Part shown: positions 9,800-17,806 of the stretch, in pieces | Position numbering within the stretch: position 1 is the stretch's first letter | Layout: the number at the start of each line of letters is the position of its first letter | Source of the DNA: Priapulus caudatus | Taxonomy: Eukaryota; Priapulida; Priapulimorpha; Priapulimorphida; Priapulidae | Assembly: GCF_000485595.1 (NCBI RefSeq) | Contig: NW_014578066.1 | Location: 64,866-112,448 of the forward strand | Length of the DNA stretch: 47,583 nt | Reading direction: 5' to 3' | The notes under the pieces: model-generated | Databases searched by the model: none | The model's input: the letters and a program-made list of their open reading frames with translations, nothing else | What the model was told of the DNA's origin: nothing | Made by a program: the position numbers and the translations under genes

Positions 9800-10560
9800 T
9801 ATCTCCCAGCACGGATGTACCGGTGATAAAATGCTGACCATTTGTGCCACTTTTGGAATGGTATAGTAATTTTGATTGGTTGATGGGCCCAGCATGGCTG
9901 GAGTCAGAGGCAGAGGAAGTGGCAAGAAAGAAGAAAAGGAGCAGACCAAGAGCAAGAACAGGAGAAAGTGAGTACTTGTGAAATACTTTCTCTAACTGGA
10001 ATTTCCCCAGCACGGATGTACCGGTGATAAATGCTGACCATTTGTGCTCACTTTGAATGGTATAGTAATTGTTGATTGTTGATTGCAGCTGGTGGAGTCA
10101 GAGGCAGAGGAAGTGGGAGGAAGAAAGAAGAAGGAGCAGACAAGAGCAAGAACAGGAAGAAAGTGAGTACTTGTGAAATACTTTCTCTAACTGAAATTTT
10201 CGCCAGGGCACGGATGTACCGGTGATAAATGCTGACTATTTGTGCCACTTGGAATGGGTATAGTAATTGGTTGATTGTGATTGCAGCTGCGGTGGAGTCT
10301 GAGGCGCAGAGAAGTGGAGGAAGGAAGAAGATAGGATGCAGACAGAGCAAGAGAGGAGTAAAGGAGTACTTGTGATAATATACTTTCTCTTAACTGAATT
10401 TTCCCAGCACGATTGCTACGGTGATAAATGCTGACCATTGTGTGCCACTTTGAATGCGTATAGTAATTGTTGATTGCTTGATTTGCAGCTGTGGAGTCTG
10501 AGGCAGAGGAAGTGGAGCGAAAGATGCAGACAAGAAGTAGAAAGTGATTATTGGAACTTC
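9800..10560 (+). repeat. Tandem exon-bearing array, four ~198-bp units, copy A
   Basis: Units begin at CCAGCACGGATGTACCGGTGAT (about 9807, 10005, 10205, 10404). Each holds TGCTGAC (branch-point-like), then TTGATTGTTGATTGCAG (acceptor), an exon of about 54-75 bases and GTGAGTACTTGTG (donor). The clearest exon here is 10089-10162. Units three and four are damaged: the third has lost the GTGAGT and the fourth ends in AAAGTGATTATT. Exon coding is acidic then basic (see copy C). It could be coding for a host protein, or a minisatellite that happens to contain splice signals. Confidence 0.65.
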
Positions 10561-10640
10561 TCATTAACTTCTCAACTAGCGTGTACTGTGAGTCCCATCT
10601 CATAAGAATAAAGCATCGCGTTCACAGTTTATCAACTAGC
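10561..10640 (+). terminator. Poly(A) signal after the exon array, copy A
   Basis: AATAAA at 10607-10612 in CATAAGAATAAAGCATCGCG, directly after the last array unit. The same sequence follows the array in copy C (45409-45414). Confidence 0.45.
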
Positions 10641-10987
10641 ATGAAGGAGGCAGAATAGGAGCAGGAATAACATGTATCCGGCGTATATCTTGCAGCCTAA
10701 CCCAAAGAAGGAGCGGAGCACGTCTAGAAAATGACAAGGCAGATACCTTTGATAGAATTTCCTGAGCCGCCCCTTCGAAGAAGCAGCCAAGTGGCCATCT
10801 CCAGGAGGGAAAAAGTGGAAGCTTTGCCGCTAAAACGAATGACGAGCTTTCCTGGAGAGGTATGATACGCCGGGTATATAAAGACATGCTCCAGTTGACA
10901 ATAAAGTGTGGCGACTGCAAAACTGCTCAATACAAGAATGCACAAAGTATTATCAAACATGTGGAGAGAAACCACTGTATTATATGA
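10641..10987 (+). pseudogene. Possible BED/C2H2-like zinc finger exon, copy A
   Basis: An acceptor-like TATCTTGCAG (about 10686-10695) opens a segment shared with 45430-45810. The best protein signal is IKCGDCKTAQYKNAQ followed by HVERNH at 10901-10975: CX2C, 13 residues, H, 4 residues, H. This suits a BED or C2H2 finger, which binds DNA in transposases and their domesticated relatives. The frame stops with TGA at 10985-10987. Upstream the frame is interrupted, and copy C has lost the histidine spacing by indels, so the call is tentative. Confidence 0.35.
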
Positions 10988-11054
10988 AAGTGACGTGGTA
11001 CAGAGACAGTGACACCCCACAGTGACAGTCAGGAGGGGGTCAAAGCCCTTTTCG

Positions 11055-11150
11055 TACGCCGGATTCCGGCCTATTTAGAGAGTATTCCGTACGCCGAGGT
11101 GCGGTACGCCGTACGCGGCGATGACAGTATAACGTATTCCGTACGCGAAA
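11055..11150. repeat. CGTACGC-rich cluster, copy A
   Basis: Six occurrences of CGTACGC, CCGTACGC or close variants in about 95 bases, between GCCCTTTT and AAATAATTGATA. Copy C holds the same cluster at 45889-45985 (beginning CGTATGCC). It is far richer in CpG than the adjacent AT-rich sequence. Role unknown. Confidence 0.6.
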
Positions 11151-11439
11151 TAATTGATACTATGATCGGGGATTGTTTTTTTCTGACGTTTTCCTGGCCC
11201 ATTTTTTAAATAAATGTTGGAGTCTATTTTACCCTGCTAACTGGAAACGAGACTGTCCCCGCACGTAGGATCCGAACAGACGGGAATCAGTCGAATCCAG
11301 TCGGTGTACCGCTAGTCTAATGTTAATGAATGTATACAACCGGAACTTATGCCCCTTGTCGTGGGGTTGTTGCATTCTGGGACTGATTTAGGCCATTTAC
11401 ACGCTTTTTGCTGTGATGAAGTGTTGAAGAGGCCGCAAA
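11151..11439. other. Non-coding conserved segment, copy A
   Basis: Shared with 45986-46270. It contains AATAAATGTTGGA (about 11209) and GAATCAGTCGAATCCAGTCGG. Copy C shows a 109-codon frame (46013-46342) that is not kept in this copy. Confidence 0.4.
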
Positions 11440-11662
11440 TATATACGAAGGGTTGTCAACCGCCCTTTGTGAAGTGGAGGCTATACTGAATAGCCAGCCA
11501 ATCACGTTGCCCCCAGATCACCATGCTGATCTTGAGGCTCTCACCCCGAATCATCTTCTGCTCATGAAGGTGAAACCGAATCTGCTGCCAGGAATCTTCT
11601 CCGAGAGAGACACCTACTACTACTCTTATAAGGTTTCAATGGCCGTAGTAATTCAAGTCGTG
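11440..11662 (+). pseudogene. BEL/Pao integrase C-terminal fragment, detached, copy A
   Basis: The frame 11453-11665 reads LCEVEAILNSQPIT, then LEALTPNHLLLMK, then LPGIFSERDTYYY. This is the hallmark LxEVEAxLNSRPLT / DLExLTPxHLLL stretch that follows the catalytic core in BEL/Pao integrases. It is the piece the gag-integrase frame at 5461-6309 lacks, but lies about 5.2 kb downstream of it. The frame ends at VIQVV with GTAAGT immediately after, a perfect donor consensus. Copy C repeats the arrangement at 46310-46530. Confidence 0.75.
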
Positions 11663-11895
11663 TAAGTTTATTGTAGTCGAACATTTGTAGACATTAGAAT
11701 AGAACAGTGTAACTCACACCCAGCGGGGTATTCACTAAAGTACTGTAATTGAGCCTCAAAGACCGGGAGGATAGTCGACAAAAATTTCTATTGTTTATAC
11801 CACGCGCATATTCCTGTGTATAGAATGGTGTATCAGAATGTAGGTTTTAAGCATGTTACATGTGTAGTAGACTTAGTGTTGCCGTTTATTATCAT
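11663..11895 (+). other. Intron-like interval, copy A
   Basis: Begins at GTAAGTTTATT and ends at ATTATCATTCCAG (about 11887-11899). Non-coding, conserved at 46532-46785. Consistent with an intron. Confidence 0.4.
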
Positions 11896-12364
11896 TCCAG
11901 TTAATCACCACAAATGACCAGTCTCCAGCCGCACCAGTCAAGAGTCGGGAAGACAGGGTCGAGCTGTAATCGTACTCATTGTATGGGGCAGTTGGCGGTT
12001 TTAATAAAACTGGAGACATTAAACGGTGCATTGAACTTTTTGTGTGTAAATTGGCCCAGGAAAGGAAATCTCTCTGTTGGGTACGAACCGCCCCAAGTAA
12101 GAGTTTACACTATAATTATAGGTGTTGAAGTTCACATTTTTTAATACCTTAAAAACAAACTATCTTTATGCATTTTCAGAAAATAATACAAAATTTAATG
12201 CGAACAGAATGCAGCCAGAGGCTACAAAGTTCAGGACTCAGACCAAAGAAGCGTCCAGGCATTACTGCCTCAACAGGTCTCATGCTACTAGGGCAGAGGA
12301 CATTGTAGGCATTTTTTTCATAATTGTACCAACAGCTATACTAGAATATAAATGTGGATTCTAG
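11896..12364 (+). CDS. Two exon-like pieces of an unrecognised gene, copy A
   Basis: The first piece follows TCATTCCAG and runs to about 12098, ending CCCCAAG|GTAAGAG-like (GTAAGAGTTTAC). The second follows CATTTTCAG (about 12171-12179), starts ENNTKFNANRMQPE and is open to GIFFIIV, then ends near GTAAGTTGATTT (about 12379). The acceptors and donors are conserved in copy C, where the frame is longer (46874-47269). I do not recognise the protein. Indels in the first piece leave its frame uncertain. Confidence 0.45.
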
Positions 12365-12655
12365 CCATTAGAGAGAAAGTAAGTTGATTTTGTATTCAAT
12401 ACTTCTTGAAGCTCTTTTATGTTAGAAAACTTCTATATTTTATCAGTTAAATTTGGTGTAGAAAATTGGAGTACCATATTTCCCATCTTATAAGATGCAC
12501 TTTTTTCTGAAAAATTCCCTCAAAAAATCACCCTGCAACTTAGCCACCGAAGATTCCCAATTCTTTTTCCCAAAAATACCTAGCTAATTATAGGGTGCGT
12601 CTTACCACTTGTAGCGTCATATTAAATATATTTATAAGTCTCTCTATCATTCCAG
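12365..12655 (+). other. Intron-like interval
   Basis: AT-rich, non-coding, from a GTAAGT donor near 12379 to the acceptor CTCTCTATCATTCCAG at 12640-12655. Only copy A extends this far, so there is no second copy to compare. Confidence 0.4.
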
Positions 12656-12741
12656 GTGCCTGAAACCTACACGTTCATGAAACTTCATATTGTGGGACGC
12701 AACGTGCCAAACAAGATGTTTGATTTAGTTTGTGCCCAGAG
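12656..12741 (+). CDS. Exon of the same unrecognised gene
   Basis: Flanked by TCATTCCAG and GTAATT. One frame is open throughout: it starts VPETYTFMKLHIVGRN and ends MFDLVCAQ plus two bases. Clean splice borders and good codon content suggest a real host exon. No domain recognised. Confidence 0.45.
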
Positions 12742-12920
12742 GTAATTTACCTTAAATAATGCAGCTCTTTTTTCTTAATTATCCTAAACTTTGGGCTGCT
12801 TATCCACTACACGTATAGATACCACAAGTATGAACGTGAGTATTTTTACTTGCCATTGTGCTTTAATTTCAGTGATGTTATTTTGTTTTGAAATTCTTTT
12901 TTTATAATTATCTTTTTTAG

Positions 12921-13044
12921 ATTCTCGTTAGAATGGTGATGAAGACGGAAAACCTCAACCGGTTGGAGGCAGACCTACTAGTGCAAGGCTGGCTCAACTG
13001 CATGGAAAATCTCAAAAGCAACATATTAGGCAAATCAATCACAG
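12921..13044 (+). CDS. Exon of the same unrecognised gene
   Basis: Preceded by TTATCTTTTTTAG and followed by GTACAT. The open frame reads MVMKTENLNRLEADLL and then QGWLNCMENLKSNILGK. Joining it to the previous exon in the phase given by the splice borders produces an early stop, so either a base has been lost in assembly or a border is one base off. It looks like host coding sequence. Function unknown. Confidence 0.45.
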
Positions 13045-13275
13045 GTACATTTCTGCACTCCTTCCTCCCGTATGCGGTGAGGGCCGAGCTGTAAATAGTG
13101 TCATGAAGTTGAAGCCATTTCGAATGGACGGTGACGTCATTGGTTGGGGGGTCTCCGTTGCCTCTTGGAAACTGTCCACGAACTTTTGGATTCTTTCAGG
13201 GTCGATGGTGCAGCAGGCGTTAATGCATGGACGGCCTTTGCTTTTGGCGTGGTGAATCTTCTTAGGGAACAACCT
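13045..13275 (-). pseudogene. Antisense LINE fragment (endonuclease-RT linker)
   Basis: On the minus strand one frame reads DVTVHSKWLQLHDTIYSSAL, then TAYGRKECRN. This fits the W..L...I...AL...G+R...+ motif that lies between endonuclease and reverse transcriptase in many invertebrate non-LTR elements. A second minus frame (ORF 13039-13272) covers the upstream part, so at least one frameshift is present. It lies opposite in strand to the RT fragment that starts next to it. Confidence 0.5.
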
Positions 13276-13640
13276 CGCTTTGCTTGCAACAAGGGAGTGA
13301 TACCCCTGTTAAAAAAACCGGGCCTTGACCTTGTTTTTAAAAATTACCGCCCAATCAGCAATCTCACTTATGTGTCTAAACTGACGGAGAAAATAGTATT
13401 TGATCAAATTTACAATCACATGACCGTGAATGGACTGTTCGCGATCATGCAATCAGCGTACAGGAAACAACACAGCACTGAAACGGCACTGTTAAAAGTT
13501 AAGAACGACATATTAATGAACATGAACAACCAGCAAGTTACACTACTTGGTTTTGGATCTCAGTGCTGCCTTCGATACTGTCGATCATGATATTTTACTC
13601 AAGAGCCTTCAGTCTAGGATTGTCTTCATCAAGTCCGGAT
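13276..13640 (+). pseudogene. CR1/L2-like LINE reverse transcriptase fragment
   Basis: RT copies element RNA at the target site in the nucleus. Motifs: GVIPLLKKPG, KNYRPISNLTYVSKLTEKIV, QSAYRKQHSTETALLKVKND, then after a one-base shift near 13553 LDLSAAFDTVDHDIL, which is RT motif A with its catalytic aspartate. Sequence stops before the YxDD motif. A typical CR1/L2 ORF2 is about 900 residues, so only about an eighth remains. Family assignment rests on the NYRPISNL and HSTETAL words. Confidence 0.8.
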
Positions 13641-14225
13641 CAGCTTCGTCCCCTGTTGGATGGGGTGGATGAAGCTCTGGCCCACAAAGGACGGCTGTAG
13701 CAGAGACGCTCTGTCAGTATGCCTCTTTGTTTACCGCTCCTGGTGAGAAGCTGGGCCATACTAATCTCGTGCGGCATACTATTAATACGGGTACTCACCC
13801 CCCTATTAAGCAAGCCCCGAGACGCTGTGCCTTGATGAAACAGGAGGTAATGAATACAGAATTCGGGAAAATGCTTCGTGATGGCATCATCTGTCCGAGC
13901 AATAGCCTGTGGGCTTCCCCTGTCTTGTTAGTCTCGAAGGATGGCAGTACCCGGTTCTGTATAGACTATTGCCGCGTGAATAAGGTTACCATCAAGGATG
14001 CGTATCACCTTCCGACGATACGTTGGATTCCCTGGCCGGTGCCCAGTGGTTTTCCACAATCGATCTGACAAGCGAGTATTGGCAAGTGGAGATGGACCCA
14101 AGGGATGCTCCCAAAACTGCGTTTAGTACCCGCCAGGGTCTATTCGAGCCCAATGTCATGCTTATTGGGTTATGTAATAGCCCAGCAATCTTTGAGCGGT
14201 TGATCCATTTATTAAGAAATGGATC
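13641..14225 (+). pseudogene. Ty3/Gypsy reverse transcriptase fragment
   Basis: The frame 13727-14068 reads [14 protein letters not shown], then [20 protein letters not shown] and [13 protein letters not shown] shift near 14025 leads to 14023-14229 with [36 protein letters not shown] and IGLCNSPAIFERL. These are the standard Gypsy RT motifs with the motif A aspartate (STIDL). Weak upstream homology, [13 protein letters not shown], extends back to about 13690. It stops before YxDD, so it cannot be active. Confidence 0.88.
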
Positions 14226-14621
14226 TTAAGAAGATCCTCCAAACAAGTCAGAGCCAGTGCGGGGGAAAGAAAGGGTACAGCACCATTGACCACCTGTTTG
14301 TTGTAAGAGCCATAATTGACAAAATGATGATTTGACATAAAAGTATGATGTTTGGTGATGTACAGAAGTGTTTCGACAACCTATGGCTAAACGACTGTAT
14401 GGTAGATCTTTGGTTTAAAGGGCTGAGAGGTCCATGTTGGAACATAATATATAAGATGAATGAAAAGGCCCGAATCACAGTGAGCACCCCAGTAGGGAAC
14501 TCCGATAGTTTCACTATTAGCGAAGTAGTAAGACAAGGAACAGTATTGGGTCCGTCCATGTGCTGTACCACCCTGGACCAAATAAACAGTAGAGGATATG
14601 ATAAACATTGCATTGCGGGAT
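14226..14621 (+). pseudogene. Second LINE reverse transcriptase fragment
   Basis: Begins GGKKGYSTIDHLFVVRAIID, and after an in-frame TGA continues in ORF 14345-14647 as GDVQKCFDNLWLNDC (motif A aspartate), MNEKARITVSTPVGNSDSF and VVRQGTVLGPSMCC. This matches a non-LTR RT distinct from the CR1/L2-like one 600 bases upstream. It also ends before YxDD, where Harbinger sequence starts. No spacer separates it from its neighbours. Confidence 0.75.
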
Positions 14622-15354
14622 GGGGTGGGAGGGGATTGTGTGATTGACCGGAAACACATTGCCCTTTGCGCTCCAACCAAATCAGGTTCAATGTTTTATA
14701 ATTGCAAGCACTTCTTCAGCATTGTGCTGATGGCACTCGTAGATGCTGATTATAAATTCATTTATATTGACGTTGGGTGCAACGGGAGAGTGTCAGATGA
14801 CGGGGTCTTCAGTGGCTGCAGTCTGAAGGAAGCTTTAGACAAAAGACTCGCTAATCTACCCGAAAAATCACCCCTCCCTGAAGATGGAACGCTGATGTCT
14901 TATCACATCCTTGGTGACGAGGCATTCCCTTTAAGGGATGATATCATGAAACCGTTCCCCTTTAGAAACATGTCACCAGAACAACGAGTTTTTAACTATC
15001 GTCTCTCACGAGCAAGGCGTGTTGTAGAAAACGCCTTTGGTCTGCTATCATGGAGGTTCAGGGTTTTCTGTCCAGAATATCTCTCAGCCCAGAAAAGGTT
15101 GAGAAACTGGTTATGGCTGCATGTGTCTTGCACAATTTCTTAAGAGTGAATTTAGATCAAGCAAACACTGTCCCGGGTACTTATGACAACGAGGATATAA
15201 CAGTCACTGTCACAGAAGGGTCCAGGTCCTTAGAATCTTGTGGTATACCTCACAGCAACTACAGCAGCAAACAGCATAAAGCTAAACGGGAAAAACTCAT
15301 GGAATATTTCAACAGCCCTGCTGGCGCAGTACCATGGCAATATGATATGATGTA
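14622..15354 (+). pseudogene. PIF/Harbinger transposase (DDE_Tnp_4), N-terminally truncated
   Basis: Cut-and-paste DNA transposase. ORF 14598-15143 carries VIDRKHIALCAPTKSGS (first aspartate; usually IDGKH), SIVLMALVDADYKFIYIDVG, LGDEAFPLRDDIMKPF (second aspartate), EQRVFNYRLSRARRVVENAF (glutamate) and WRFRVF. One frameshift near 15060-15100 moves the end into ORF 15050-15355 (LSPEKVEKLVMAACVLHNFL, then ending at PWQYDMM). The N-terminal third is absent, cut at the LINE RT border. Reading quality is much better than in neighbours, suggesting a young insertion. Confidence 0.88.
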
Positions 15355-15489
15355 AAAGCCGCACTAAATTTTAAAAATCAAGTGTGACTACAGTGAATAG
15401 GTGTACTGTCCGATATATATCTCACTTCCGGTTCAGCATTCATCCCGGTACTTCGTTTTTTGTCGCCTTTGGCTACCTGATGCAGCAGG
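15355..15489. other. Spacer between Harbinger and BEL fragments
   Basis: No coding signal. A short AT-rich stretch followed by TCACTTCCGGTTCAGC; no terminal inverted repeat of the Harbinger element could be identified. Confidence 0.4.
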
Positions 15490-16366
15490 CTTGACCAGTC
15501 GACTGTATTGTGTCCTGGTGTCCTTGGGTACTGTGGAGTTTTCACATGTACTGTAACTCGAGCAGTTCATCTCACCTGTGTTCAAGATCTGTCGACGCAA
15601 GCTTTCATCCAGGCTCTTGCTCGCTTTGTTAGTATTCGTGGAGCTCCCAGACTAATCATAAGTGACAATGCTATGTGCTTCAGGGGAGCAGACAATGAGA
15701 TCAGAGAGTTACAACTACACTTAGACCAGTCACAGGTTCGGTCTAATGGTGTAAAGTTTAATACGGAATGGATGTTTGGACCTCCTGGAGGACCCCATCA
15801 CCAAGGTACTGTAGAAAGAATGGTCCCGGAGATCAAGAAGTCGATGCGACATACGGTCTAAGCCGACAAGCTCACCTTCGTTGAATGGGAAACGGTCTTC
15901 ACTCAAATCTCAGGATTACTCAATAGCCGACCACTAACTGCCTTGTCCTCATCTCTACTTGACGACGAGCCAATTACACCGAACCTTTTCTTTATTGGAA
16001 GGGGCGATCTTCCGTGTCCACAAGTACCCTGTGAGGATTACATTGGCAATACCCGTGAGCGACGCGATCTCTGTAATTCCATGGTTAATGGGTTTTGGAA
16101 ACAGTAGATGAGCAACATCCAGAGATTGTCACCACGACACAAGTGGTCATCAGCTAGAGAGAACATTACAAAAGGTGACATTGTGCTTATTATTGATGAT
16201 AACGCCAAACGCGGCCAGTGGAAAATGGCTGAAATAACTGAGGTGTACTATGGACAGGACAATCTCGTCAGTTGTTGAAGTGAAATTATCTGATGGACAA
16301 GTGCTGAAACGTCTTATCACCAAACTGATCTTACTTATGAAGAACAATGAGAGACTTGATAATTAA
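15490..16366 (+). pseudogene. BEL/Pao integrase core and C-terminus, second family
   Basis: ORF 15508-15861 reads CPGVLGYCGVFTCTVTRAVHL, ALARFVSIRGAPRLIISDNA (second catalytic aspartate) and GPPGGPHHQGTVERMV (catalytic glutamate). After TAA 15859-15861 the frame continues TFVEWETVFTQISGLLNSRP and DDEPITPNLFF, passes a TAG at 16105-16107, and ends in a DUF5641-like tail (ITKGDIVLIIDDNAKRGQW; one shift near 16268). The first aspartate region is lost. Sequence differs strongly from the gag-integrase family, so this is another BEL/Pao lineage. Confidence 0.85.
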
Positions 16367-16570
16367 ACAGTGTGATGTAACTTGTGATGTATAATTCTAA
16401 AGTTTGTGTAACTCTAAAGTCCACTAATCTCGCTTTAAGGATACTGAATATGGACTTTCATTTTGAGTTTATATAGTTGAATATTTTGTTTCTGAAAGCT
16501 AATTGTGGATTGTTTAACTATTTAGTATGTGCCGATTAATATAGAATTACTAATTTTTTATCGACATTCC
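16367..16570 (+). other. 3' untranslated region of the BEL/Pao element
   Basis: AT-rich non-coding stretch between the integrase stop and the likely LTR. Nothing else recognised. Confidence 0.4.
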
Positions 16571-16791
16571 TGTTGTGTGATGTCCCCTGGGATGTTATGA
16601 CTTATGTCTGATTTTCTATTCATGAAAGAGGTTTAATTTGTCTCGCCGCCAATAGATGGCTCTGTGGTGGGTTCAAGATAGCACTGTATGTATGAACACA
16701 GTTGAAAAATATTAAACAGATTAAAGTTGGACAAAAACGTGTATTCGTCATGACTACAATCTAATTCTTCAACGTGGTGAACCCATAACAG
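16571..16791 (+). repeat. Probable 3' LTR of the BEL/Pao element
   Basis: Starts TGTTGTG and ends CATAACA, near-perfect inverted ends, about 200 bases past the integrase stop. It contains ATTAAACAGATTAAAG. An inverted partial copy is at 20700-20854, cut by the N gap. Exact ends are inferred from the TG...CA rule; no target-site duplication was checked. Confidence 0.45.
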
Positions 16792-17250
16792 CTGGCTCTT
16801 AGTAGTCTTCCTTTATGTAAGGGGGTGTCCAGTAGCCAGGTCGTCTCACCATATAAGCAGACCAACTGCAGAGGGGGAGCAGTTGATCTACGAATTGCAG
16901 ATATTGCACAGGTGAAGACGTCCCAGGGACACCCCTCAACAGTTAATTAATGTTAATAAAATTATTATTAGATTTAATGCATTATCTACTTTTGGATCGT
17001 TTCAGAATCATATACACAAGATTTTCGAAACGAAATGTGTAGTGGACCTCAGGGGTAAAGTGATATTATTGGCTATACCATTAATCTCGTTAACAAACTA
17101 TTTCATGGTAAGAATGAGAAGAAAATTGTTTGTCGTTTCCATGAGCCCGTTTAGGAAATTTCCAGTAAAAATTGAATCGAATACTGCCCAGTGGGCAGCA
17201 GCACCTCGAGTCGACATGGTATATTGGTCTATTAAATCTGAAGCTGACAT
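16660..17250 (+). repeat. Left arm of a ~600-bp inverted repeat
   Basis: Reverse complement of 20205-20854 with scattered indels. Shared landmarks are AGATGGCTCTGTGGTG, TTCAACGTGGTGAACCCATAAC, the small hairpin element, CGTTTCAGAATCAT, CTGCCCAGTGGGCAGC and ATTAAATCTGAAGCTG. The spacer of about 2.95 kb holds the third helicase copy. Confidence 0.85.
16821..16935. mobile_element. MITE-like hairpin element, intact copy
   Basis: About 115 bases with inverted ends GGGGTGTCC and GGACACCCC, extended inwards by GGTCGTCTCACC against GGTGAAGACGTCC. An inverted copy is at 20541-20657, and left-half copies are at 24186-24272 and 35783-35873. No coding capacity. Target duplication uncertain. Confidence 0.6.
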
Positions 17251-17806
17251 GTGTCACTACAATAGCATAGATTAGCATTGATCTGTTTTGCGTTCGTGAG
17301 CTAGGCTATTCTTCGAATCTTTGTGTAGAAACTTGTACCCACTCGCTTGCAAAGGAGTCAGGCAAAACGTAAATTCGTTAAATACTAAAATAGCAGAGAT
17401 TAGCAATGATCTGTTTTGCGTTCGAGAGCTAGGCTATTCTTCGAATCTTCGTTTTAACGAATTAAGCTATGCATTCATGGCTTAAAATAAATAGCATAGC
17501 GTCAATCTGTTTTGCGTTCGTGAGCTAGGCTATTCTTTGTGTACAAACTCGTACTACCCACTCGCTTAATTTGCAAAGGAGTCAGGCAAAACGTAAACGT
17601 TTATGAACGTATATTATTAGTAGATAAGGAATAATTATTTTTCGTCAAAAACTGACGAACAACGAGTGACTACAAAAAAGTATCACTCGTTGTAATAGCA
17701 GTTCCTGTTATATGAACACAGACAAGATCACGCATAGCTAGGCATAGCGTCAATCTGTTTTGAGTTCGTTCGTGAGCTAGGCTACTTTTTATAAGCATAT
17801 AATTAG
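17251..17806 (+). repeat. Leader with four reiterated 30-bp motifs, helicase copy D
   Basis: The word TCTGTTTTGCGTTCGTGAGC, continuing into TAGGCTA, occurs four times with small changes (about 17281, 17410, 17508, 17754). It alternates with AAAGGAGTCAGGCAAAACGTAAA. The repeat boundary is precise: the shared sequence with copy B starts TGTGTCACTACAATAGC (about 17250 and 27717) after unrelated flanks. No frame. It ends in a TATAATTAG acceptor. Confidence 0.75.

Noticed and set aside
9792-10603. Minus-strand ORFs across the exon array (73-138 codons)
   Set aside because: They are the mirror of the repeat unit (SFLFLLLLL-type low complexity) and lack splice or start context. The plus strand carries the conserved splice signals.
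14248-14691. 147-codon minus-strand ORF over the LINE RT fragment
   Set aside because: Shadow of the plus-strand RT frame, which carries clear motifs.
17281-17540. tRNA or SINE promoter boxes in the leader motifs
   Set aside because: One GTTCGAGAGC resembles a B box, but no A box lies at the right spacing and no cloverleaf forms.
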